NCBI GenBank assembly: GCA_012520405.1
Contig: JAAYOJ010000026.1
Span: forward strand, 1-33,075
DNA: 33,075 nt
Origin: Peptococcaceae bacterium
GTDB taxonomy: Bacteria > Bacillota > Desulfitobacteriia > Desulfitobacteriales > Syntrophobotulaceae
Direction of reading: 5' to 3'
Shown here piece after piece: positions 15,117 to 22,760 of this stretch (its first letter is position 1; each line of letters opens with the position of its first letter). A model generated the notes under the pieces. It was not told where the DNA came from. It did not search any database and saw nothing but the letters and a program-made list of their open reading frames with translations. The translations under genes and the position numbers were made by a program.

Positions 15117-16100
15117 ATGAGCAGTAGAAATGTTAGAAAGCTTATATCAGTAGGACTTCTCGTTATTTTGGCAATAATATTCGCAGCTACAACAGAATCT
15201 TTCTTTAATTCGAGAAATATTATTCTGTTGCTTCGAGAATCATCGTATGTTGGACTTATTGCCTTGGGTATGGCCTTTGTCATTATCGGCGGCGGTATTG
15301 ATCTTTCCGCAGGCGGTATTGTTTGTTTGTCTGCTGTTGTCTGTTCAAGATTAGCTGCTACTAATGATGTTCCGGCCATATTTGTTATACTTGCCGGTAT
15401 CTTAACCGGTATGGTATGCGGTGCCATAAACGCCTTAATTAATAACAAATTGCATCTAACCGAATTTGTTGCAACCCTTGCTAGTGGTTTTGTGTATACT
15501 GGCCTGGCCCTTATAGTAGCGTATAGGGAAAACGGGCGGCTGGTAACTCAAGCTGTAAAGAACAAGGGTTTTTTACTTTTGGGGGATAAAATTTTTGGCA
15601 TCCATATTATGACCTTAACTTGGATTGTTTTAATGATTGTATTGATGATAATTCTTTATAAGACAAGATTCGGGCTTCATACCTATGCCCAAGGATCTAA
15701 CGCTAAATCCGCTCAGATGTCGGGTGTGAACAATGCCATGATAAAAGCTAGCGGGTTCATTATTTGCGGCTTTTTCTGCGGCCTGGCCGCCACCTTTACC
15801 CTGGCTTATCAAGGGGCTGTATCGCTTGCTACCGGTACCGGAATGGAATTCCAGGCAATTGCTGCTTGTGTAGTTGGTGGTGTGGTATTAGGAGGCGGGC
15901 AAGGAGATGCCTTGGGGGCTTTTGTCGGTGCTCTTTTCCTAACTCTTATAATGAACGGACTTTATAAATATGGGATTCCGACGGCATATCAGTATATCCT
16001 GCAAGGCGGGATTATCTTGTTAGCCACTTCATTCGATGCCCAGTTCAACAAGTTTACTGAAAGACGTTTAAGCGCTGCTTCCACTGGTTCGAGTACTTAA
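15117..16100 (+). CDS. Sugar ABC transporter permease, RbsC-like (first)
   Basis: This 327-residue integral membrane protein belongs to the ribose/galactose-type permease family (BPD_transp_2). Features include the membrane-rich start, FVIIGGGIDLSAGGIV near residue 58 (the conserved GGIDLS motif), FVATLASGFVYTGLAL, and a GGVVLGGGQGDALGAFVGAL segment near the C-terminus. The ATG at 15117 has GGAGG 10 nt upstream; the ATG at 15110 is out of frame. It is followed closely by the ATPase gene. Together with the second permease it should form a heterodimeric channel. The substrate (sugar, nucleoside or autoinducer-like) cannot be told. Confidence 0.9.
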   Translation: MSSRNVRKLISVGLLVILAIIFAATTESFFNSRNIILLLRESSYVGLIALGMAFVIIGGGIDLSAGGIVCLSAVVCSRLAATNDVPAIFVILAGILTGMVCGAINALINNKLHLTEFVATLASGFVYTGLALIVAYRENGRLVTQAVKNKGFLLLGDKIFGIHIMTLTWIVLMIVLMIILYKTRFGLHTYAQGSNAKSAQMSGVNNAMIKASGFIICGFFCGLAATFTLAYQGAVSLATGTGMEFQAIAACVVGGVVLGGGQGDALGAFVGALFLTLIMNGLYKYGIPTAYQYILQGGIILLATSFDAQFNKFTERRLSAASTGSST

Positions 16101-16118
16101 AGAAGGGAGGGCTTGTTT

Positions 16119-17630
16119 GTGGAAAACAATCTTTTATTACAAGCAATCGGTATTAACAAACAATTTTCTGGTGTCCCTGTCCTAAAAGATGTTGGTTTAA
16201 GTATTAACAAAGGCGAAGTACATGCCCTCATGGGTGAAAATGGGGCAGGCAAATCCACTTTAATTAAAATCATTACGGGAGTATATACCAAAGACAGTGG
16301 TGAAATTTTTATAGAAGGTAAACCTGTGGAAATCAATTCCCGCCAGGATGCGCGCAATTTCGGTATCTCCGTTATCTACCAGGAACTAAGCCTTATCCCG
16401 GCTCTCACGGTAGTTGATAATATTTTTCTCGGACAGGAAATTAGACATCGTGGAATTCTGGACAAAAAAGAAATGCGTCGCAGGGTTAAGGAACTCATTG
16501 AAAAATATGAATTTGATATTAACCCTGACGCAATTGTGCAATCTTTTGGGATGGCGAAACGCCAGTTAGTAGAGATCCTCAAAGCCCTATCCATGGAAGC
16601 CAAGCTTATTATTATGGACGAACCAACTTCGGCTTTGTCTGCGGCGGAATCAGAAAAGCTTTTTGAGACAATTAGCGGCCTCCGTGATAAGGGAACAAGT
16701 ATTCTCTACATTTCTCACAGGCTGGAAGAAGTATACAGATTGTCTGACCGTCTAACCGTAATGCGTGACGGAGAAAACGTCGGTGTTTTGACTAAAGAGG
16801 AGATAACCCCGGCTAAGGTTATGCGGATGATGATCGGCAGAGAAGTAAAACAGATTAAAGACACCTCAGGTAAGAAAATATTTAACGACAATGTCTTAGA
16901 AGTGAAAAATCTCGCTTATAAAAATATCTTAAAAGATGTCAGTTTCAAGGCTTACGGCGGTGAAATTTTAGGAATCGGAGGTCTTGTCGGTTCTGGCAGG
17001 ACAGAACTTATCCGCTGTATTTACGGTGCTGAAAAGCAAAGCAAAGGCACAATTACCTTGAACGGAAAACCGGTAAAGAAATCAATCTCTAAAAATATTC
17101 GCAATGGCTTTAGTCTTGTACCGGAAGACAGGCGTAGTCAAGGTTTCTTTCCTGTACTCTCTATAGAGAAAAATGTTACAATTGCCAGTTACGACAAACT
17201 GGCTAAATTCGGGGTAGTAAGCAGGAAAAAGGAGATTGAGCTGACTAAAAAGGCCATAAAAGATTACGATATTCGTCCGCCCCTCAGAAACATGCCTGTT
17301 GGTAACCTTTCCGGTGGTAACCAGCAAAAAGTTATTTTAGGCAGATGGTTGACCCGTGATCTAAAGGTGCTGCTCCTTGATGAGCCGACAGCCGGTATTG
17401 ATGTCGGAGTCAAAGGAGAATTATATCAGTTCTTAGAGGAACTTTCCAAAAAAGGGACAATAATTATCATGGTCTCCTCTGATCTGGGAGAATTGACCCA
17501 TGTAGCTGACCGTATTCTAGTCATGCACGACGGCAGATTTTTTGAAGAGTTTACCCATGAAAATGTTACTCAGACTGCTGTCCTGCTTGCCGCTTCAGGA
17601 GTACACACGGAGGAGGGAAAAGCACTGTGA
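16119..17630 (+). CDS. Sugar ABC transporter ATPase, RbsA-like
   Basis: This double-domain ATPase has 503 residues from the GTG at 16119, chosen because AGGGAGG (16104-16110) sits 8 nt upstream; a TTG two codons earlier is too close. The first nucleotide-binding domain has Walker A GENGAGKST (residues 39-47), a degenerate signature (SFGMAKRQLVEI) and Walker B LIIMDEPTSAL. The second has the usual degenerate Walker A (GLVGSGRTEL), a full signature LSGGNQQKV from 397, and LLLDEPTAGID. This asymmetric layout is normal for RbsA/MglA. The stop overlaps the start of the next permease. Confidence 0.92.
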   Translation: MENNLLLQAIGINKQFSGVPVLKDVGLSINKGEVHALMGENGAGKSTLIKIITGVYTKDSGEIFIEGKPVEINSRQDARNFGISVIYQELSLIPALTVVDNIFLGQEIRHRGILDKKEMRRRVKELIEKYEFDINPDAIVQSFGMAKRQLVEILKALSMEAKLIIMDEPTSALSAAESEKLFETISGLRDKGTSILYISHRLEEVYRLSDRLTVMRDGENVGVLTKEEITPAKVMRMMIGREVKQIKDTSGKKIFNDNVLEVKNLAYKNILKDVSFKAYGGEILGIGGLVGSGRTELIRCIYGAEKQSKGTITLNGKPVKKSISKNIRNGFSLVPEDRRSQGFFPVLSIEKNVTIASYDKLAKFGVVSRKKEIELTKKAIKDYDIRPPLRNMPVGNLSGGNQQKVILGRWLTRDLKVLLLDEPTAGIDVGVKGELYQFLEELSKKGTIIIMVSSDLGELTHVADRILVMHDGRFFEEFTHENVTQTAVLLAASGVHTEEGKAL

Positions 17631-18652
17631 GTAACAAAGTAACTAAGTTTTTTGGTAGTCCATGGGGACAAAGAGTGAGCCTTCTGATTATAGTTATCTT
17701 AGTTATGATTTTGTTCCAACCAAAGTTTTTTAGCCTAGACAATGTATCTAGTATCTTGTTGGCTATAGCCATCTACGGAATCATGGTTTGTGGCATGTTA
17801 TTTGTGGTTATTATTGGCGGTATCGACCTCTCCATTGCTTCTGCGGCGGCCCTGGGCGGCAGTATTTTGTCCATATTTGCCAAAGGGAGCGGCTATACCG
17901 TAGAAGGCTTTATCACAGGCTTTGTAGTTGCTATTGTCGTAGCTATACTAGTCGGGCTGATACATGGGGTAATGTGTACGATATTTGGCTTGCCTGCGTT
18001 TGTGGTTACCCTGGCAACTCAATATGTTCTGTTGGGCGCTGTACTGGTAGTTACCAACGGAGCTTATATATACCATTCGGACTTTGGGGTATTCTATATG
18101 TTAGGTAATGCCAGGCCTTTAGGTATTCCCTTACCCATTATTATTTTCTTGATTTACACGGCCATAAGCGCCTTTGTTTTAGGTTGCACTACCTATGGCC
18201 GAAGTCTCTATTGCATTGGCGGGAATCCCGTTGCTTCCGGGCTTGTTGGTATTAAAACTAAAATTAACACTATTATAGCCTATATATTCTGCAGCGTTTC
18301 CGCCTTTTTCGGAGGCATGATTCTTGTCTCTATGAATATGATGGCCGGGGCAGCCACTGCTTCCAATGCTATCGGTAGTGTTTTAACGGCTATTATTGTT
18401 GGCGGTATCAATTTGGCAGGCGGTGAAGGCGGGATACCGGGAGCTATCTTCGGTGCCTTGCTGGTTGGGATTATCAATAATGCCCTGATTTTGCTTGGTG
18501 TCCCTTCGGATTACCAAAAGTTTGTCCAGGGCGTGATTATCATCGGTGCCATAGCGCTCAATGTCTATACTAGCCGCAGGAGCGAGAATATGAAGACTCC
18601 GCTCAAACCTTCCAAAAAAACCCTGGATAGTGCCCAGAGCGCAAAACTATAA
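17627..18652 (+). CDS. Sugar ABC transporter permease, RbsC-like (second)
   Basis: This 341-residue membrane protein is of the same family as the first permease, with FVVIIGGIDLSIASAAALGG near residue 63 and GGINLAGGEGGIPGAIFGAL near the C-terminus. The GTG start overlaps the ATPase stop by 3 nt and has GGAGGAGG upstream, so it is translationally coupled. Two different permeases flanking one double ATPase suggests a heterodimer, as in Lsr-type or nucleoside (BmpA-associated) systems. No substrate-binding protein gene lies on either side: upstream is the gene-free repeat region and downstream is cysK. The binding protein may be encoded elsewhere. Confidence 0.9.
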   Translation: MSNKVTKFFGSPWGQRVSLLIIVILVMILFQPKFFSLDNVSSILLAIAIYGIMVCGMLFVVIIGGIDLSIASAAALGGSILSIFAKGSGYTVEGFITGFVVAIVVAILVGLIHGVMCTIFGLPAFVVTLATQYVLLGAVLVVTNGAYIYHSDFGVFYMLGNARPLGIPLPIIIFLIYTAISAFVLGCTTYGRSLYCIGGNPVASGLVGIKTKINTIIAYIFCSVSAFFGGMILVSMNMMAGAATASNAIGSVLTAIIVGGINLAGGEGGIPGAIFGALLVGIINNALILLGVPSDYQKFVQGVIIIGAIALNVYTSRRSENMKTPLKPSKKTLDSAQSAKL

Positions 18653-18706
18653 GAACAACAGAATATTAAAACAATAAAAATTTAAACATCAATATATTTA
18701 ATCATT

Positions 18707-18755
18707 AAGGACTGTTACTAACAAATAATCACTTTGTTTGGTAACAGTCTCTTTT
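18707..18755 (+). terminator. Terminator of the sugar ABC operon
   Basis: GACTGTTAC (18710-18718) pairs with GTAACAGTC (18741-18749) over 9 bp. An inner AACAAA/TTTGTT stem (18720-18725 with 18733-18738) lengthens the hairpin. TCTTTT follows. Confidence 0.85.
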
Positions 18756-18807
18756 ATCGACAATTTTCCCGAAGGATATAACATATTCAACGTCAAAGTA
18801 TTATTAC

Positions 18808-18837
18808 TTGACTCAAACTTTGTATTACTATTATTAT
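18808..18837 (+). promoter_or_regulatory. Promoter of cysK
   Basis: TTGACT (18808-18813), 18 nt, then TATTAT (18832-18837), about 97 nt before the start codon. The 5' UTR contains the hairpin at 18855-18896. Confidence 0.5.
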
Positions 18838-18854
18838 AAATTTATATGGGAATA

Positions 18855-18896
18855 TGTTAAAAATAAATAATAAAATATTATGTAATATTTTTAACA
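18855..18896 (+). repeat. AT-rich inverted repeat in the cysK leader
   Basis: TGTTAAAAATA (18855-18865) and TATTTTTAACA (18886-18896) are perfectly complementary over 11 bp with a 20-nt loop. It may be a regulatory stem-loop or an operator. It shows no T-box or S-box features. Confidence 0.5.
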
Positions 18897-18933
18897 AATT
18901 AATATTAAATAATGAAGAAACGGGAGCGATAGA

Positions 18934-19836
18934 ATGATTACTGAAAATGTATTGGATATGATTGGTAATACGCCTATGGTTAGTCTGAAGAAACTTACTG
19001 GGATGAATATTTTCGCTAAAGCGGAGTATTTAAATCCAGGGGGCAGTATCAAGGACAGAGTAGCTAAATATATGCTGGAACAAGCCGAAAAAAAAGGTGT
19101 TTTAAAACCGGGTATGACCATTATGGAACCCACTTCCGGAAATACCGGTATTGGTTTAGCCTTGGCCGGAGTGCAAAAGGGATACCGGGTAGTTATTGTT
19201 ATGCCGGAAAATATGAGCGAAGAAAGAAAAAAGATAATAGCCGCTCTGGGCGCGGAACTGATCTTAACTAAAGCGGAAGATAGCATAGGCGGTGCTGTGC
19301 AGGAAGTGGAAAGGCAACAGGCGAAGGATCCTAATATTTTTGTTCCTCAGCAATTTGAAAATCCGGATAATCCCCAGATTCATTATTTAACAACTGCCGT
19401 AGAGATTTGGGAACAAATGCAGGGTAAAGTAGATATTTTTGTCTCCGGACTTGGTAGCGGAGGAACGCTGGGTGGGATTGGCAAATATTTAAAGGAACGC
19501 AACCCTAACTGTAAGGTCATTGCTGTGGAACCTAAGAATGTATCTGCTCTTTTAGGACATGAGCCCGGTTTACATAAAATCCAGGGCATAGGAGACGGGT
19601 TTATTCCCAAAGTGTTAGATGTTTCTCTGGTGGATGAAGTGGTGGAGGTAACCGATGATGACGCCATTACAACAGCGAGGAAACTTGCCAAAGTGCAGGG
19701 TATTTTGGTAGGAACTTCATCCGGGGCCAACGTGTGGGCTTCTCTACAAATGGCTAAAAAATATGGGGAAGACCATAATATTGCCACCATTTTGGCGGAC
19801 AGAGTAGAAAGATATTTCAGTACATCCCTTATATAG
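18934..19836 (+). CDS. cysK: Cysteine synthase (O-acetylserine sulfhydrylase)
   Basis: This 300-residue PLP enzyme makes cysteine from O-acetylserine and sulfide. Lys40 in NPGGSIKDR forms the Schiff base, TSGNTGIGLA binds substrate, and GLGSGGTLGG and GTSSGAN are canonical. Near the C-terminus the usual PDSGERYLST reads ADRVERYFST, so the serine that normally contacts the PLP ring nitrogen is Arg and the next Gly is Val. The protein ends soon after, slightly shorter than typical CysK (about 305-310). GGGAG precedes the ATG. It is probably monocistronic. The altered site could change activity or substrate, so a related beta-replacement enzyme cannot be excluded. Confidence 0.85.
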   Translation: MITENVLDMIGNTPMVSLKKLTGMNIFAKAEYLNPGGSIKDRVAKYMLEQAEKKGVLKPGMTIMEPTSGNTGIGLALAGVQKGYRVVIVMPENMSEERKKIIAALGAELILTKAEDSIGGAVQEVERQQAKDPNIFVPQQFENPDNPQIHYLTTAVEIWEQMQGKVDIFVSGLGSGGTLGGIGKYLKERNPNCKVIAVEPKNVSALLGHEPGLHKIQGIGDGFIPKVLDVSLVDEVVEVTDDDAITTARKLAKVQGILVGTSSGANVWASLQMAKKYGEDHNIATILADRVERYFSTSLI

Positions 19837-19837
19837 T

Positions 19838-19853
19838 GTTATATAACGTTATA
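19838..19853. promoter_or_regulatory. Overlapping palindromes before the oxidoreductase operon
   Basis: GTTATATAAC (19838-19847) and TATAACGTTATA (19842-19853) are perfect 10- and 12-bp palindromes sharing six bases. A further TATATAACC lies about 8 nt downstream. The site sits just after cysK and 77 nt before the oxidoreductase start, so it may be an operator. AT-richness makes chance possible. Confidence 0.4.
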
Positions 19854-19929
19854 AAACTATATATAACCATATAAGAATTGTCATAGGGGTAGTTATTGAG
19901 GAAATTATAGTTGTTTGGGGCGAAAGATA

Positions 19930-22170
19930 ATGAATAATGGGGACTTGCTCAAAAACGGGAATCTCGGTCTAAGCCGGGAGCAAGCATTGGCTTTAGCCTC
20001 CCAAAAAGGCGAAAAGGTTATAGCTTCTATCTGTGCTATGTGTGGACCTACACCCCGGGGGTGTGGTATTTATGCCTTTGTTCAAGAAGGAAGGCTGACT
20101 AGAGTTGCCGGTATGCGGGAATGTCCGGTGAATCGAGGAGCGATTTGTGCCAAAGGCCAAGCTGCACCTCAGTGGGTTTATTCTCCTGACAGGTTGAAAT
20201 ATCCCTTGCGAAGAATTGGAGCCAAGGGCGAGGGGAAATTTAAGAGGATATCCTGGGAGGAAGCTGTCCATACCATTGCCGAGACCTTAAGGAGTCAAAA
20301 AGAACAATATGGTCCTGAGTCCTTAGCTATTTTGGCCCCGGCGATGAGAACCTATAATGCTTATTTAAAACGCTTTCTTACCGTTCATGGCAGTCCCAAC
20401 TATGGGCATAGCGGGATTTGTGCTCTGCAGAGAGCTTTTTCCTTTATGTACACTCTGGGCGATAAGCCCGAAGCCCAGATAGACCAAAGCGATCTTATTA
20501 TTTACTGGGCAAGGCAGCCTGTTTTTTCCGGACCGGCTATGCGGGCTCCTAAAGCTTTACTCCAGGCTAAAAGCAGAGGAGCTAAAATTATAGCTATTAA
20601 ACCATCGGTTGAACCCGATGTGGCGAAAGCAGATATCTGGGTTCCCATAAGACCCGGGACGGACGCTGCTTTGGCCTTGGCTATGCTTTATGTTGTTGTC
20701 ACGGAGAATTTAATAGATCATGAATTCGTCGCCAAATGGTGTTATGGTTATGAGCAATTGCAAGAACACATCCAAAAGTATTCTCCGCAATGGGCTCAAG
20801 AAATAACCGGTGTTCCTGCCGAACTGATCTGCCAAATAGCCCGTCTCTACGCTACAACCAGACGGGCTTGCATTGACTTAGGGAACGGAGTGGAACATGC
20901 TCCATCGGCCAATGACGCTATCCGGGCCATCGCTATTCTCATCGCTATAACCGGGCATCTGGATCGTCCAGGCGGGAATATTTTTAATGTCGCCAGCCCT
21001 GGCCAGCCTCAACCCAAAGACATTACCCTGCGGGAGCGTTTGACTCCGGAATTAGGTAAAAAGCTGCTTGGACCTGAGTTTCCACTGGAGTTTCAACCTT
21101 TTATTGAGGGCTATAATTCTGCTTATTACCGAGTTTTGGAGAGTGTGCTTACCGAATCTCCGTATGCCCCAAGAACCATAATTGCTCCGGGAACTCAGCC
21201 GGCAGTAAGTACCCGGGGTTCGTCAAAGGTTATTGAAGCCCTGAAAAAGCTTGATTTTTATGTTGTAATTGATGTTACCAGAACTGCTGATATGAACTAT
21301 GCCGATATTGTTCTTCCTGTTACCACTCCTTATGAATCAGACCATCCCTTTGAAGCCTTTGGCGGTCTGATTAGGGCGCGTCACAAAGTAATTGAACCTC
21401 TGGGAGATTATAAGTCCATTTACGAGTTTTTCCTGGAGCTGGCCGTAAAAATGGGATACGGCGCTGATTTCTGGAACGGGAGTATAAAACAATGTTTAGA
21501 TGATCAGCTACAGCCTTTAAATCTAACCTATGAGGAACTAAAAACATATGCTTTTGGTTTGAACTATGAGAAACCACTGCCCAGAACCTACGAGAATTAT
21601 AGCCAAGTCTTCGCCCGCAAAAGTCCAAGGCTTAATCAAGCACCCTATTTAGCTCACGGCAAGGTTGAAATATATAATACCTCCTTTAAAGAAGCGGGAT
21701 TTACTCCGCTGCCCGAATGGCGCGAACCGCCTGAAAGTTTAACCGGTACTCCTCATCTGGCTAAAGAGTATCCTCTTATCTTATCTGATTATCACACTTC
21801 CAAAAATTTTACAGCGTCTTGGCAGCGCAATATTCCTTACCTCAGGGAACTTCAGCCTTACCCCGTTATTCATATTCATCCTCAAACTGCAGCGTCCCGA
21901 GAAATTAAAGACGGGGACTGGGTTATAGTTAAGTCTCCTCATGGCTATATGAAAGTAAAAGCAGAACTCTATCCGGGAATTAGGCCGGATACAGTTATGA
22001 TTCTCCATGGTTGGTGGCAAGGGTGCCAGGAATTGGGACTGCCGGATTTCCCTCTGCTTCAAGGAGGGGCCAATGTGAACAATATGTACAGCGTGGATCC
22101 CCAGAAAGCTTATGATCCGCTAATTACGGCCATGAGTAGCCAAACTCTGGTGGAAGTAAAAAAACTTTAA
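19930..22170 (+). CDS. Molybdopterin (Mo/W-bisMGD) oxidoreductase
   Basis: This is a catalytic subunit of the DMSO reductase superfamily, 746 residues from the ATG at 19930 (a TTG at 19915 with a distant GAGGA is possible). The N-terminal cluster motif is C35-x2-C38-x6-C45-x27-C73; the x6 gap is longer than the usual x3. Cys164 in HSGICALQ lies where the metal ligand is expected. Molybdopterin-binding stretches include SDLIIYWARQP, VPIRPGTDAALALAM and MNYADIVLPVTT, with a C-terminal MGD-binding domain (HIHPQTAASREIKDGDWV). No Tat signal is present, so it is probably cytoplasmic. The ferredoxin gene follows. The substrate is unknown; acetylene hydratase-like, thiosulfate/polysulfide reductase-like or other roles are all possible. 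Confidence 0.88.
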   Translation: MNNGDLLKNGNLGLSREQALALASQKGEKVIASICAMCGPTPRGCGIYAFVQEGRLTRVAGMRECPVNRGAICAKGQAAPQWVYSPDRLKYPLRRIGAKGEGKFKRISWEEAVHTIAETLRSQKEQYGPESLAILAPAMRTYNAYLKRFLTVHGSPNYGHSGICALQRAFSFMYTLGDKPEAQIDQSDLIIYWARQPVFSGPAMRAPKALLQAKSRGAKIIAIKPSVEPDVAKADIWVPIRPGTDAALALAMLYVVVTENLIDHEFVAKWCYGYEQLQEHIQKYSPQWAQEITGVPAELICQIARLYATTRRACIDLGNGVEHAPSANDAIRAIAILIAITGHLDRPGGNIFNVASPGQPQPKDITLRERLTPELGKKLLGPEFPLEFQPFIEGYNSAYYRVLESVLTESPYAPRTIIAPGTQPAVSTRGSSKVIEALKKLDFYVVIDVTRTADMNYADIVLPVTTPYESDHPFEAFGGLIRARHKVIEPLGDYKSIYEFFLELAVKMGYGADFWNGSIKQCLDDQLQPLNLTYEELKTYAFGLNYEKPLPRTYENYSQVFARKSPRLNQAPYLAHGKVEIYNTSFKEAGFTPLPEWREPPESLTGTPHLAKEYPLILSDYHTSKNFTASWQRNIPYLRELQPYPVIHIHPQTAASREIKDGDWVIVKSPHGYMKVKAELYPGIRPDTVMILHGWWQGCQELGLPDFPLLQGGANVNNMYSVDPQKAYDPLITAMSSQTLVEVKKL

Positions 22171-22219
22171 AAGCCATGAATTGACTAATGAAATATATAC
22201 TTTTGAAAGTGGGATGTGA

Positions 22220-22717
22220 ATGGCCGGACTTTGTATTTTATTTAAACCTGAAGCTTGCATCGGCTGCCATGGATGTGAGGTAGCATGTAAAAGCTGGCGC
22301 CAGGTGGAGTTGGGCCTTAAATGGAGAAAAGTAGATACCGGCTGGCAGGGAATTTATCCTGATGTTAAAAGCATTTTCAGTTCCACAGCCTGTAAGCATT
22401 GCGAAGAGCCGGAGTGTATGCTAGCCTGTCCAACAGAGGCAATTACAAAAGAAGAGTTAACCGGCGCAGTGGTAGTTAACCGAGATAACTGTATAGGTTG
22501 CCGGCTGTGCTTGCAGGCCTGTCCTTATGGAATTCCGCAATTCGGGTCGGATCAGAAAATGCAAAAATGCGACCTTTGCCATAATGATTTGGTTGGCTAT
22601 CAACAAGAAAAGGATAAATATTGTTATGTCCCCCCGTGTGTCGCTACTTGCCCCACGCATGCTTTGCGTTTAATTCCGGTCAACATGGACCATATCCTAC
22701 CATCCGGGGATGATTAG
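22220..22717 (+). CDS. Four-cluster ferredoxin subunit (NrfC/DmsB-like)
   Basis: This 165-residue electron-transfer protein has sixteen cysteines in four groups: C13/16/19/23, C58/61/66/70, C91/94/97/101 and C117/120/140/144. That is the arrangement of DmsB/NrfC/PsrB-type subunits, which carry four [4Fe-4S] clusters. It should pass electrons to or from the molybdopterin subunit 49 nt upstream. No membrane subunit of the NrfD/DmsC type follows, so the complex may be soluble and linked to ferredoxin or another carrier. The ribosome binding site before the ATG is poor. Confidence 0.9.
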   Translation: MAGLCILFKPEACIGCHGCEVACKSWRQVELGLKWRKVDTGWQGIYPDVKSIFSSTACKHCEEPECMLACPTEAITKEELTGAVVVNRDNCIGCRLCLQACPYGIPQFGSDQKMQKCDLCHNDLVGYQQEKDKYCYVPPCVATCPTHALRLIPVNMDHILPSGDD

Positions 22718-22760
22718 GCGCACCGGTATCGCTAATAATTTCTATGTTTTTGGAGGACTA

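Noticed and set aside
18840-18933. T-box or S-box riboswitch before cysK
   Set aside because: The leader is too short and lacks the conserved T-box sequence; only an AT-rich hairpin is present.
19383-19790. A 135-codon minus-strand frame inside cysK
   Set aside because: Opposite-strand shadow of a conserved enzyme.
19780-19836. Frameshift at the cysK end
   Set aside because: The frame continues with the conserved ERY and ST residues to a natural stop. Substitution, not frameshift, explains the unusual residues.
19930-20050. Tat export of the molybdopterin subunit
   Set aside because: No twin-arginine motif or hydrophobic signal at the N-terminus, so it is probably cytoplasmic.
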